Source of the DNA: Anodontia alba
Taxonomy: Eukaryota > Mollusca > Bivalvia > Lucinida > Lucinidae
Reading direction: 5' to 3'
DNA length: 64,000 bases
Assembly (NCBI GenBank): GCA_964016985.1
Contig: OZ024823.1
Location: 126,794,924 to 126,858,923, forward strand
Shown here in pieces: positions 11,746-22,139 of this stretch. The first letter of the stretch is position 1. Every line of letters starts with the position of its first letter. A model generated the notes under the pieces. The model worked only from the letters and a program-made list of their open reading frames with translations. It did not search any database and was not told the origin of the DNA. A program made the translations under genes and the position numbers.

Positions 11746-12275
11746 AGTCCAGGGAGTGACACAATCACAGACCGCAGCCCTTCCCAGACACCAAGAGGAA
11801 GACGAAACCAACAAATCCAAACAAGCACAAATCGAACAAACGTACGAAAAGCACTAAGATTAGCCCTCTCTTCCCCTAGCGAGGTAATCGCAATGCTAAA
11901 AGGACTGAAAAACACAAGAACGAAATGACACGAGGTAAGACATAAACAAGTAGCCACGTAGAATAAATCACAAAGCAATAGAAAGTAAGACTAACACCGG
12001 GACCAACGCCTTAGAACGGTCAGTAGAGTAAACCACCGGGGGGGGGGGGTGCGGGGGGAGGGAAGGGGAGTTGGGTGGTGGGGGGGAGAGGTTTAAAGCA
12101 CTTTTACTGCTAGCCAACTTCATCCTGGGTCCCGATGCTACTCTTAATACAGAAATACATAAAAATTCGGTTTGCATAAAGGCTCCCAACTCAGTCAGTG
12201 CTTCAAAGCGAAAACATAAAAATCAAATTATTCACTATAATAAACAAAGACGAGTACTCATGACTATTAATCATG
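11742..12275 (-). repeat. Dispersed repeat A, copy 3, with G-tract expansion
   Basis: Immediately follows copy 2 in the same orientation. The G6 tract found in the other copies ('accggggggtttaaagc' at 18121) is expanded here into a ~55-bp G-rich stretch at 12037-12092 (runs of G13, G6, G4 and G7), which could form a quadruplex on the plus strand. It extends further 5' than copy 2, to ~12275. Confidence 0.8.
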
Positions 12276-12890
12276 AAGTCATTTTGACAATAAAATTTGT
12301 TATCTGACTGATGTCATGTTGACAATAACATAGTCTACCTGTCATAAGTGTTTTATCAATATAAGTACTATTGTCTGCAGTTATATCAACAAAAGGGTTG
12401 TGTATTTGTTTCTTTTTTGTCTAAATTCGGGTTAAAATGAGATTGCCCACCAGACTGAAGTTATGTCAAAACGAGTGGTTGCTGTATCTTGCTGAAATTA
12501 ATACGCTTTTCCGTATTGTTGAACTATGCTTCTGACACATTTGGTTGTAGGCTTACCTGTCGCAGCAATGTCAACAATGGAATTAAAAATTAATAACTGC
12601 TAGTTGAAAGTAGTCCTGTATAAAATATAATAAAAAAATGTAACTTGTCTGAAGCCATGTTCACAGTAACATTGCTTGCAAGTCTTGGGTCTTATTATCA
12701 ATAAAAGTGGAATTCTTTCTGATGTCATGTTGACAATTACAGTAGTTGCATGTCTGAAGTATACTGTCAACTTGTACACTATTATTTAATATTATGTCAA
12801 AAACAAGATTGTTTACTTGTCTGGAGTCAGGTAAATAGTGGGACTGCTCATCTTTCTGAGCATGATAAAATAAGGTTGCTTACCTATCTG
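12275..12890. repeat. Minisatellite array, segment 5
   Basis: Continues the 'gatgtcatgttgacaataac' unit and the higher-order block ('gacacatttggttgtaggc' at 12535, 'gctagttgaaagtagtcctg' at 12600). Confidence 0.75.
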
Positions 12891-12892
12891 AA

Positions 12893-13200
12893 CGTGGCCT
12901 AGGTGGCTCACTTGGCTGCGCGTCCGACTGGAGACCAGGAGGTCGCGGGTTCGACCTCCGCCGAGGTCGGCAACACTTTTTCGTGGAATTTGATCATGAA
13001 GTATTTTCTACGATCATTCTCTCCCTTCCGCTGACTTCAAGAAGGGCAGTTGTCAGTTTCTGGCGGAAGAATGTGCACAATACTGATTATCCCCTTAGAG
13101 GACTAAGCTTGCCAAATATAAGTGTGGTTGGGTAAACTGACCGCGCTCGACATGACCCCATTTTGACTGAGCCGTAAAACCTCAACACAAACAAACAAAC
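12893..13200 (+). mobile_element. tRNA-derived SINE, full-length
   Basis: The head has a pol III A-box-like 'ggtggctcacttggc' (12902) and a B-box 'gggttcgacctc' (12947). A ~230-bp body follows and the tail 'gtaaaacctcaacacaaaca' ends in an (AAAC)n run. A second copy is at 43690-44000 and a tail-only copy at 16225-16292. It is inserted in the minisatellite. Confidence 0.8.
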
Positions 13201-13760
13201 ATGTCTGAACGTATGTTTATAATACTGTTACTTACCTGTCTGAACCAATTTTGAAATACGATTGTTTGTCTGACGACATACTTACAATAAAATTGCTTAC
13301 CTGTAAAGTCATGTCTGTCTGAAGTCATGTGAACAAGAACGTTACTTTTGTGTACGTAGACAGGCCAACACTATGGATACTTAAATACTTGCTTGATGTT
13401 TTGTCAATTTGAATATTATTGTCCATAGTTATATCAAAAATAAAGTTTTCTGACGTCAGGTAAATAATGTGATTGCTCGCCTGTCTGAAGACATGACAAA
13501 AACCTTGCTGAAATAAATATTATTCCTATGTTGTAGTCTATATTCTTGCATATTTTTTTGAGGGCTTGCATGTCTATAGCAATGCCATCAATGGAATACC
13601 ATTTTATAGATGCTAGTTGAGAGACTTCTTGTTGCTGGCCAGTACATAGACAGGCCAACACTATGGATGCTTACCTGTATGATGTGGGCATGCCAACAGT
13701 AAGGCTGCTTACCTATATAAAGTCAAGCCAATAATAAGTATTAAGTCACGGCAACAGAGA
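13200..13760. repeat. Minisatellite array, segment 6 (array end)
   Basis: Last recognisable units. A short direct duplication, 'agacaggccaacactatgga', occurs at 13359 and 13648. The array fades out near 13760. Confidence 0.7.
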
Positions 13761-14910
13761 CGCTTGTTTGTACGAATTACGCCCTAAACTTCCTGAGCAC
13801 CATTGTATTGTCAAATCAGTTATTCATGTAAAAGTTTCCAACTGTGGTGTTTTTATCAATTAGTGTCGTTTGTATTTCATTTTGTACATTCGCTCTGCTT
13901 GTTTTGTATTTTATATTCGTTGGTGTCACTATATGGATTGCATGTATAATAATCGTTGTGAGACAGCTTATTTACTAAATAAACTACTAAAAAAAGAAGC
14001 TGCTATACATCTGCCCAAAACCGAAGAAAATTCTTATGTTGAGAAACTTGTTCGGATATTAAATATGTGAGGACCGAACATTGATTGGTTTTAAGGTAAG
14101 ATTCTCCCTTGAAATAAATCTTATATTCCTACACTGCTTTAAATTATTTTACCAGAAAGATGAAAGCTTTAATTAACATGCCGTTGTACGCCTTAATAAG
14201 CAACTTTTTGTTTAGTTATAATAATGGCTGAAGAATGAATCATTTGTTTTTTCACAAAACTCGAGGAGGAGGCCTGTCAGGTGTGACGATGAAAAAATAA
14301 GGAGAGCATAACATTGGAGTATTCATCTTGATATTCTGCAGCACACAAAAGATATTAGAATAATGTTATTACTAGAATAAATGTTGAACAATATAGAAGT
14401 TACTGCTTTGAAAATAATATCATATTACACTTCCCTTTTGGCTTGTACTGAACAAGAATACTTTAAGTCCATGCCCATTGTAATCTTCCTGTGCTGGTTG
14501 TGCTGCATACATAGACTATCTGTGTCTGCTCTGATTCTGCTGTATACTGTCATTCTATGTCCTGCACATGACTTCAGTTTTCTTAATCCTCCATTGTTCT
14601 CCCAACAATGTCTCTTCACTGTACCTTTCAGGGTAATAATATCTATGTGCTTTTGCACATCTGTCTATTCAGTTGCTAACGGTATCATAACCTTGACATT
14701 GATGACATCTAACATGACGTCAATAGATGTCACTCCCGCCACAATGATTTAATTATATATTTGTGGAGAATCCACGACACATGTAATGCTGGCTGAAAAC
14801 TAGTAAACATTTTGGCAAAATTAAACTTTAAAAAATTCTGATAAAAATAGAACATTTTGTGTAGGTTTTGGTTCATATATTTGTAGAACAACACCTCTTT
14901 ATGCTAGCTA
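13760..14910. other. No gene recognised
   Basis: ORFs at 13870-14070 and 14381-14752 show no motif I recognise. On the minus strand 14425-14740 reads partly like a decayed coding repeat (many Gln/Ser/Arg) but is broken by stops. Left uncalled. Confidence 0.4.
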
Positions 14911-14912
14911 TA

Positions 14913-14914
<2 letters not shown>

Positions 14915-14970
<56 letters not shown>
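14915..14970. repeat. (TA)n microsatellite
   Basis: About 28 TA units. With the array at 15079-15150 it brackets the ~105-bp fold-back segment at 14975-15075. Confidence 0.95.
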
Positions 14971-14974
<4 letters not shown>

Positions 14975-15075
14975 TTGACGTTACATGTTTTGATTTATTT
15001 AAATATAACTATGCATAAAATCGTCAACGCATTTCGCTCTGCTCATCAGGACTGTTGCGTAGGAATTGTAACGTC
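14975..15075. mobile_element. Small fold-back segment with TGACGTTACA ends between TA arrays
   Basis: The left end 'tgacgttaca' (14976) is repeated inverted as 'tgtaacgtca' at the right end (~15067). It encloses the hammerhead-like core and is flanked on both sides by (TA)n, as expected of a TA-targeting or TA-generating small element. Confidence 0.45.
15014..15066 (-). ncRNA. Candidate hammerhead-ribozyme core (type I, minimal)
   Basis: On the minus strand: a 5' stem I strand (ctacgca...gtc), CTGATGA, a short stem II (GC-AGA-GC), GAAA, a minimal stem III (ATGCGT), T as the cleavage-site nucleotide, then GAC. The 3' stem I strand continues with tgcatag. The conserved CUGAUGA and GAAA boxes are intact and correctly ordered. 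Stem I forms 3 bp, an internal loop, then 7 bp with one mismatch. Stem II is only 2 bp. Short-stem-III hammerheads are known from Penelope-like elements and retrozymes. It may be decayed; activity is not shown. Confidence 0.4.
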
Positions 15076-15077
15076 AC

Positions 15078-15190
<113 letters not shown>

Positions 15191-15735
15191 TTTTATCATC
15201 AGTCTTGTAATAAACTATGAACATATTTATAAGGCAATCATTCTTGAATAAAAAAAAAAAAAAGAAAAAAAAGGAAACATCTTTTACCCTTCGACGTGGC
15301 AAAATGTGTCAGGCAGTTTTAGAAAACGCTATTATTGCGAGTCGCTCTGGCATGGCGTATATCAAGGAGTTTTCTGTTATGCTAATCACACATCAAAGAT
15401 CCATGCTGATTATGCCCTCAAATGAAATTATTCTTGAGAAAGTACGAGAATTCATCAATGCATTGAAGGAGCAGCTTATAAAGGACTGGTGCGTCCAGTC
15501 CTGGGTTAAGACAGTTACGTTTGGGACTTCCAAGGTGTAGTCAGGAAGAAGTGAAAAACATGCAAGAAGGCGCAGCCAGATATGTAATAGGTGTAATAAC
15601 AATTATTGTTAAACAAGCAGCTTATTTCGCCCTAAAAAATTATGCTTCTGCAAGTACGAGAATTCTTAAAATTTCTTTATTGAAAGATTTGGAAAACGAT
15701 AAAGACTCAACCAGAAAAGGTTATTTATACTAATA
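15191..15735 (+). repeat. Dispersed repeat E copy plus uncharacterised sequence
   Basis: 15191-15345 ('ttttatcatcagtcttgtaa', then an A-run, then 'cccttcgacgtggcaaaatg') matches 27085-27215. ORFs at 15217-15540 and 15521-15733 have no recognisable domain. Confidence 0.5.
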
Positions 15736-16225
15736 AATTTTTTTTTACATAATTCGGTCTGACTAAGAAAAAAAAACACACAAAAAAAAACAAACTTTTT
15801 TTATTTGGTGGGTTCACTTTATTCGTTGGTACCAAATAGCTAGACTAATTAATAGAAGGTCATACTTTAAATGTGCTGAAGGCTTTAAAGTGCGTATTCA
15901 TTGCAAATATTAGCTAGCTGGAGATACTTCCTTATGTATGGCATAACATAAACCACGTGTGAGTGAATAGGTACGGATAGACCAGATATCATCACTGTTC
16001 TTATTGTGAACACCAACCGCAGATGGATCTACATATGATTATCAGCCTTAGCAACTACTCCTTAAACGATTGGTACTGCCAACAAAATCATATCTCCCGG
16101 AGTCATGGGTTTTGACGCACTTTACATTATTTAATTGACAGTGTGTTCTCCAGAAGCACCAGATATCTTTTAATTATGCAAGATAGTGATTGACTACTAA
16201 TACATTACTTAACACAAGTAATTGA
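15735..16225. other. No gene recognised
   Basis: AT-rich sequence with A- and T-runs near 15740-15800. No motif or repeat assigned. Confidence 0.4.
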
Positions 16226-16292
16226 CTGCGCACGAAATGACCTTAAATGTGTCGGTTTGCCGTAAAACTTCAATACAAACAAAACAAAAATC
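16225..16292 (+). mobile_element. SINE tail fragment
   Basis: 'gactgcgcacgaaatgacct...gccgtaaaacttcaatac' and the A/C-rich end match the tail of the SINE at 12893-13200. Confidence 0.6.
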
Positions 16293-16518
16293 TCCTACAT
16301 CAGACACAGGGTGAGCTATTGTGATCACTCTCCGTCCGTTGTCCGTCTGTCCGTCCGTCCGTCTGTCCGCCAGTTCACACCTTTGAATGACTTCTACTCT
16401 GAAACCCCTGGGCTAAATGTCTTCAAACTTTATGTGGAGCCTTGTGTTAAAGGGGGATTGAAAATATGTACAAATGGTCATGGTCCGTAAATCGAAATGG
16501 CCGCCATGCCCATATATA

Positions 16519-17037
16519 GCACCCATACAAGCTGTCTTAGAAAACTTCTAAAGATCAAGTGGCAAGGCAGGATTCCAGACACAGAAGTCCTGAAAAGGGC
16601 AGGGATGCAGAGTGTACATACTCTTCTGAAATTGGCACAGTTAAGATGGACAGGCCATGTAACAAGAATACCTGATGAACGTTTGCCAAAGAAAATCCTC
16701 TATGGAGAACTTCAAGTAGGAAAACGCTCTCATGGTGGTCAGAAGAAGCGATACAAGGACACCCTCAAAAGCCTCCCTTAAAGACTTCAGCATACCAACA
16801 GAGTCATGGGAACAGATTGCACAGGATCGTACAAAGTGGCGAGGCCTCATAAAAAGGGGAGCTGGTGAATACGAAGCAAAAAGAATCAGCGAAGCCGAGC
16901 AGAAACGTGCACAGCGGAAAGCCAGAGCCAAGGCATCACCAACAGAGCTTTCTTCCTCAGACCTCTTTTGTTCTATCTGCAACAGGCCGTTTAGAGCTAC
17001 GATTGGTCTCATCAGTCATCTTAGAACACACAAATAA
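16519..17037 (+). pseudogene. C-terminal end of a non-LTR retrotransposon endonuclease-RT, with C2H2 finger
   Basis: The first frame reads STHTSCLRKLLKIKWQGRIP, DTEVLKRAGMQSVHTLLKLA, QLRWTGHVTRIPDERLPKK and GGQKKRYKDTLK. The second (from ~16770) reads ASLKDFSIPTESWEQIA, DRTKWRGLIKRGA and a terminal zinc finger FCSICNRPF...LISHLRTHK (C-x2-C-x12-H-x3-H). This is the C-terminus of a well-known animal LINE family; the endonuclease and RT domains are absent (5' truncation). One extra A in the run at 16767-16770 shifts the frame. The remainder to ~17095 is the 3' UTR. Confidence 0.85.
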
Positions 17038-17821
17038 TAACACATCACACAGTTGATTAGGATTGGTCATTGTCAGTAATGACAGACGAACGAACATAAT
17101 GAGAATACTTAAAAACTCTTCCTCTTAGAAACCATGAGGCCCACGGCTTATATATTTATTATGTAATATAAAATATTTAATGGTCTCCTACATAAATCCT
17201 GCCAATCAAGCTCTGGCCACGCCCCGGTTGTGGGAGGGTCATTAGCTCAATAGACATACAATGGAAACAAAACTTTAAAAATCTTCTTCTCTGAAAGCAT
17301 GAGGCCCACAGCTTATATATTAGTATGTAGCACTGTTTCATAGTCTCCTGCCAATCAAGCCCCTGTGGTCCGTATTTGCCACGCCCAAGGGGGTCACATT
17401 TTTATATAGAGCTTTATAGAATCTTCAAAAATCTTCTTCTCTGAAACCATGAGACCGAAAGCTATCAGATTAAGTATGTAGCGATGTAAGGTGGAGTCCT
17501 ACATAAATCCTGCCAATCAAGGCCCTGGGTTCCAAACTGGTCACGCCCCAGGGGTCATTAGCCCCCATAGACATATAATGGGGAAAAAATAAAAATGTTC
17601 CTCGCTGAAACCATTAGGCCCACAGCTTATATATTTAGTAGGTAGCGATGTTTAGTGGTCCCCTACATAAATCCTGTCAGTCAAGCTCCTGGGGACCAAA
17701 TTGGTCACGCCCTAGGGGGTCATATGTTTATATAGAGCTATATAGCTTAAGAACATGAAAAAATCTTCTTCTCAGAAACCATGAGGCCCACGGCTTATAC
17801 ATTTAGTATTTAGCAAAAAGG

Positions 17822-18215
17822 TAAGAGAAAAGTCCAGGGAGTGCCACAATCACAAACCGCAGCCCTTCCCAGACCCCAAGAGGAAGAGGAAACCGACAAA
17901 TCTAAACAAGCACAAACCGAACAATCGTACGAAAAGCACTAAGATTAGCTCTCTCTTCCCCAAGCGAGGTAATCGCAATACTAAAAGGACTGAAAAACAC
18001 AAGAACAAAATGACACACGGAAAGACATACAACAAATCGCCTCGTAGAATAAACCACAAAGCAACAAAGAGTAAGACTAACACCGGGACCACCGCCTTAG
18101 AACGGTCGGTAGAGCAAACCACCGGGGGGTTTAAAGCACTTTTACAGCTAGCTAACTTCACCCTGGGTCCCGATGCTACTCTTAATACAGAAATACATAA
18201 AAATTCGGCTCAGCA
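17822..18215 (-). repeat. Dispersed repeat A, copy 4
   Basis: Minus-strand copy from 'agtccagggagtgccacaat' (17832) to 'aatacataaaaattcggct' (~18209), inserted inside the tandem core, which resumes at ~18216. On the minus strand a 103-codon hydrophobic ORF (18161-17850) matches in frame the ORF in copy 1. Confidence 0.8.
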
Positions 18216-19759
18216 ATGTTTAGTGGTTCCCTGCATAAATCCTGCCAATCAAGCCCCTGGGGCCAAAAGTGGCCACGCCCCGGAGTTCATTAGCTCCCTT
18301 ACTTATAATGGGAAAAACTAAAAAAACAAATGTTCTTCTCTGAAACCATGAGGCCCACAGCTTATATATTTAGTATGTAGCAATGTTTCGTGGTCCCCTA
18401 CAAACATCCTGCCAATCAAGCCCCTGGGGTCCAGATTGGCCAAGCCCCGGCCGGGTGTAATTAGCGCCATACACCTAAAATTGGGGGAAAAAAATCTTCT
18501 CTGAAACCATGTGGCCCACAGCTTATATTTTCAATATGTAGCATTGCTTAGTGGCCCCATACATAAATCTTGCCAGTCATGCCCCTAAGGCTCAAACTGG
18601 CCACACCCAAGGGGGACATTAGCTCCCATAGACTTGTAATGGAAAAGAAAACCTGAAAAAAATCTTCTTTTCTGAAACCATGAGGCCCACAGCTTATATA
18701 TTGAGTATGTAGCAATGTTTAGTGGTCCCGTACATAAATCTTGCCAATCAAGCTCCTAGGGCCCAAACTACCTATATCCGAGGCGGTTATTAGTTTATAT
18801 AGAACTAAATAAAGAACCCTCAAAAATCTTCTCCTCTGAAGCCATGAGGCCCAGAGCTAATGTAGTTAGTATGAAGCAATGTTTAGTGGTCTTCTTTATA
18901 AATCCTGCTAACCATGCCCCTGAGGTCCAAATTGGTCACGTTCCGGGGGTCATTAGCTTCCACAGACTTATAACGAGGAAAAACTTTAAAAAAATCTTCT
19001 TCTGAAACCATGAGACCCACATCGTATATATTATACTTAATATGTAGCAATGTTTAATAGTCTCCCACATAAATCATACCACCAATGTCCCTGAAGTCCA
19101 AACTGGCCATAGAGCTATATAGTTAAAGCTTAAACTTCTCTGAAATCAAAAGGCCTTATGCAGATGCGTGACTTTCTTAAGATTTTTTTTCCATTTAGAT
19201 CTGTAACTGTTGATCCTACTGCAGTGATACTTGGCACTTACAGACATCTTAGCAATAGCCTCTTGAATGCAGTCATCTATATTTGACCTTGAACCATATT
19301 CCATGGTTCACTGACTTTGTTAAGTTTTCGCATTTTGGTCAGTTTCTCAGTAATTACTGGTCCTACAGCCAGTGATATTTAGCACATGCATACATTTTAG
19401 CATGGCCTCTTGAGTGCAGTCATTCATATTTGACCATGATCTATATTTCATGGTCCATTAGGCATCCTACATTGTCTTACTTGTTAATATAAACGTCATG
19501 AATATTGGTCAGAATGTTTGCCTTGATCATTTATGGGTCAGGTTGTCGAAGTGCTATGATACTCGGGTGAGCGTTACAGGGCCATTATGGCCCTCTTGTT
19601 TGAAATGCTTGTTGAATTTTTATCATCTGTATATAGTGTTTTTTTTTTTTTTTGTTTTTTTTTTTGCTAAGGCAACTGAAAGTCTAAACTGCTAAATTGA
19701 GCTTTTATAGTTCTTCCGTCGTTTACTCAGGCAGGCCAATGTGGCCAATAGGCCTCTAG

Positions 19760-20305
19760 TTATAGGTATTTTCAAAGAGTTTGAGAAGTATCTTTTCTTG
19801 CATTAAAATGAAAGCATACCATTGTCGAATCAGCTAATACTAGCCGAGGACTCACCTACTCACCTATCTAGTGTTCTAGTATAGTCAAAATGATGAAAAC
19901 TCACACGGTATAGTAGTCACTGACATGAAACAAAGTCTGTGGCACCTTTTAGTTCTGTACACGTCAGAGGTAAATTTGACAGTTCGGTGTGAACCTAAAC
20001 TTTGAAATTAACGGGAGTCATTTATTTAGGTTAGTTTAATGAATCTTGATACACGTGCCATCATGTGCGGCATAAGCATCAGGAAATGATTTTATGGACA
20101 TACTAAACTATAAATATATTTGTTCGTCCAAATTATAATACGTAATTATATTACGTATTGCAGACGACAAATGGAACGACTTTCATTATCGTCCTCATGT
20201 TCTTGAAACTGACATAATACATGTAAACTCTATGAAACTTTGCAAGCTTCGGACAAACAAATACGTAACGCATTTACCCGAGGAAAACCGTTCGCTATGA
20301 CCAGC

Positions 20306-20336
<31 letters not shown>

Positions 20337-20720
20337 CTAACACTTGTGTATTATGCATTATTCCTAGAAAACGAAACTGAAAGTAGTATTCACATACGAA
20401 GTTCAAAGTATAAATTGCAGTCACCTACGCCAGGTTACAACTTATCTCATTGGCAACAGGTCAACTTTTTTTTAACTATTTATGTAGGGTAGACTCAAAA
20501 CTTTGGACAAGTCCTTTTCTAATAGAAGGGGTGAGAAATTCCTGTGTTTAATGCAAACAGTGTACATTTTTCGTACTTCCGGGTCTTAGTTAATTTCGAA
20601 CAAAGGAAAAGATCGTCATCAAAGACACGGCAGCGGTCAAAGTTATAAAGGTATGGTTTTGCATTCATTTATTCTTCTTCGTATATCTGAAAATAAATAT
20701 AGGCAATACTATCCAACATA
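19760..20720. other. No gene recognised; poly-T and dispersed repeat pieces
   Basis: Poly-T at 20309-20332. 20335-20470 ('attattcctagaaaacgaa...aggttacaacttat') matches 27222-27345 (repeat E). A short palindrome 'aatacgtaat...attacgtatt' lies at 20139-20161. No coding signal. Confidence 0.5.
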
Positions 20721-20722
20721 AA

Positions 20723-20987
20723 CATTACGAAAACACGCCTATTCAAATATACTGAAAATTTTACCACCAAACAATTGAAAATTTTCAGATACAAAATTCT
20801 GATATTTTTCATATTTCTGCTCAAAACATAGATTGTGGTTACTCGTTAGAACCGCCTCGACGAGTACCCACAATCTATGTTTTTGAGCAGACATAAGAAA
20901 ATAATGTATACCCCTGGAAACCCCAGTTTTACTATATAAAAGTGAGGTTTAAGGGGGTCAAAATTTTATTGGCATGCTTTCGTGATG
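20723..20987. mobile_element. MITE 'B' copy 1 (CATTACGAAAAC ends, central hairpin)
   Basis: Ends 'cattacgaaaaca' and 'tgctttcgtgatg' are imperfect inverted repeats. The centre (20818-20890) is a hairpin around 'aaacatagattgtgg' and 'ccacaatctatgttt'. Full match to 46081-46359; half copy at 23003-23108. Confidence 0.8.
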
Positions 20988-21164
20988 TTTTGTAGGTGTG
21001 AATGTCACATTCGCCTAGATAGCCTAAGTAGAGACAGTAAGGATTTTAAATAATCGATCGTTAATTTGTGCATCAGATTAAGTTAGTTCCGGGTCAGGAG
21101 TTTACACATTATGTGTTTTTGCACATGTACATATCGAAGCAGTGTTTTGATTGTGTTGGGATTA

Positions 21165-21420
21165 ACGAAACGTCAACCCTTGTGGATCATTTAGTGTCAT
21201 CTCCCAGAGAAAAGGAAGAAAATAGATAGAAGAGATAGTTAAAAAGATGAAAGAGAGGGACAGGGAATAAAGAGGAACAGGAGAGAAAGTGAAGTAACCG
21301 AAGAAATCAAAACATTCCCTCTTTACCCTTACCTGCTACAACGATAGCAGGCCTTGCCCAACTGGAAGCCAATATTAGTTTGACGCCCCGGTGACGTGAG
21401 ATAGACGGCTCAATTGCACC
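21165..21420 (-). mobile_element. SINE-like dispersed repeat, minus strand
   Basis: Reverse-complement counterpart of 38900-39178: 'gtgttgggattaacgaaacg', 'catctcccagagaaaaggaa', 'gagagggacagggaat' and 'gcaggccttgcccaa' all pair with that copy. The tail (on the minus strand) ends 'cgttaatcccaacaca', typical of mollusc SINE tails. Confidence 0.65.
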
Positions 21421-21516
21421 ACCCGACCATCCTCTTGAAGCAGTATACGTAAAAAAATCTACCACACGTGACTGAAGCGATAATAAAGATGTTAGGTTCT
21501 ATTTAAAAAAAGAAAA

Positions 21517-21750
21517 TTAATGTGTTAAGATGTGTGTCTTCTTTTCAGACACCCCACAGCCATTCCATTTGCAACCTAAGGGTAGATCTACTATATCTAG
21601 AGGGTGCCATGGAACCATTGCTGCACCTAGAATCGTGATTTGCCCTCTGCACTGAGGACAAGGAGCCATGATGTCCCTCAAAATTTTGCAGTTTTGCTTG
21701 TAATTGATGTAATAAAGTCCTTTGAAAATATTTGATAGCCCATTCAAAAT
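21517..21750 (-). pseudogene. Exon-like ORF with CPQC...GCKWNGCG, possible RING/TRAF-type zinc-finger relic
   Basis: On the minus strand, after a possible acceptor TATTTTCAAAG (~21722), the frame reads GLYYINYKQNCKILRDI, MAPCPQCRGQITILGAAM, VPWHPLDIVDLPLGCKWNG and CGVSEKKTHILTH. The CPxCR pair followed by 'LGCKWNGCG' resembles the end of a RING finger running into a TRAF-type zinc finger, but the N-terminal RING ligands are not in this segment. Upstream the frame runs into a TA-flanked MITE (21752). It could be a lone exon or a processed relic; function unknown. Confidence 0.35.
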
Positions 21751-21751
21751 A

Positions 21752-22131
21752 CAGTCGACTCTCGTTATCTCGAACTCCAAGGGACTACGAAAGACTTCGA
21801 GATATCCGTACTTCGACATATCAGATTTGTGGAACTGAGGAAAGCAATTAATCGAACAACCACCTTTAACAGAATGAATATGTAATTTGACTCCTAAGTT
21901 AGAGATATATTGAAAATATTGTGGAAAAGAGGAGAAATTGCCCCTAAGGAGCAATTTCTCCTCTTTTCCACAATATTTTCAATATATCTCTAACTTAGGA
22001 GTAAAATTATATATTCCACAATATTTTTTTTCTTGTTGGTAGGTCTCTGTATTAAAACAGGTACCAGATTTTCACTTCGAGAAAAGCGGTTATTCGATGA
22101 AAAGCGAGTTTGAGATAACGAGAGCCGACAG
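21752..22131. mobile_element. pogo/Tigger-like MITE copy 1, TA-flanked, perfect 51-nt hairpin
   Basis: Terminal inverted repeats 'cagtcgactctcgttatc' and 'gataacgagagccgacag', flanked by TA at 21750-21751 and 22132-22133. The ends resemble those of pogo/Tigger-type Tc1/mariner elements (CAGT...TCG..ATC). Internally 21891-21941 and 21951-22001 are perfect reverse complements (51 nt each) around a 9-nt loop. No transposase ORF, so non-autonomous. A second copy is at 55305-55639. Confidence 0.85.
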
Positions 22132-22139
22132 TAGTTGTG

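Larger units (their letters stand above)
16300..19756 (+). mobile_element. Helitron-like element with ~165-bp tandem core, carrying nested LINE and RT-element pieces
   Basis: Starts with 'gagctattgtgatcac' and a (TCCG)n-like stretch (16331-16370), the same start module as at 31132. The core has ~160-170 bp units anchored on 'accatgaggcccacagctta' (17130, 17290, 17446, 17604, 17778, 18346, 18512, 18676, 18840, 19005). A two-unit ~150-bp repeat at 19185-19470 and the end 'ggccaatgtggccaatagg' plus CCTCTAG close it at ~19756. A LINE 3' fragment (16519-17095) and repeat A copy 4 (17822-18215) are inserted in it. Confidence 0.65.

Noticed and set aside
14381..14752. 123-codon hydrophobic ORF
   Set aside because: No signal, domain or homologue recognised; the opposite strand is equally open.
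16641..17012. 123-codon minus-strand ORF
   Set aside because: Antisense shadow of the LINE C-terminus.
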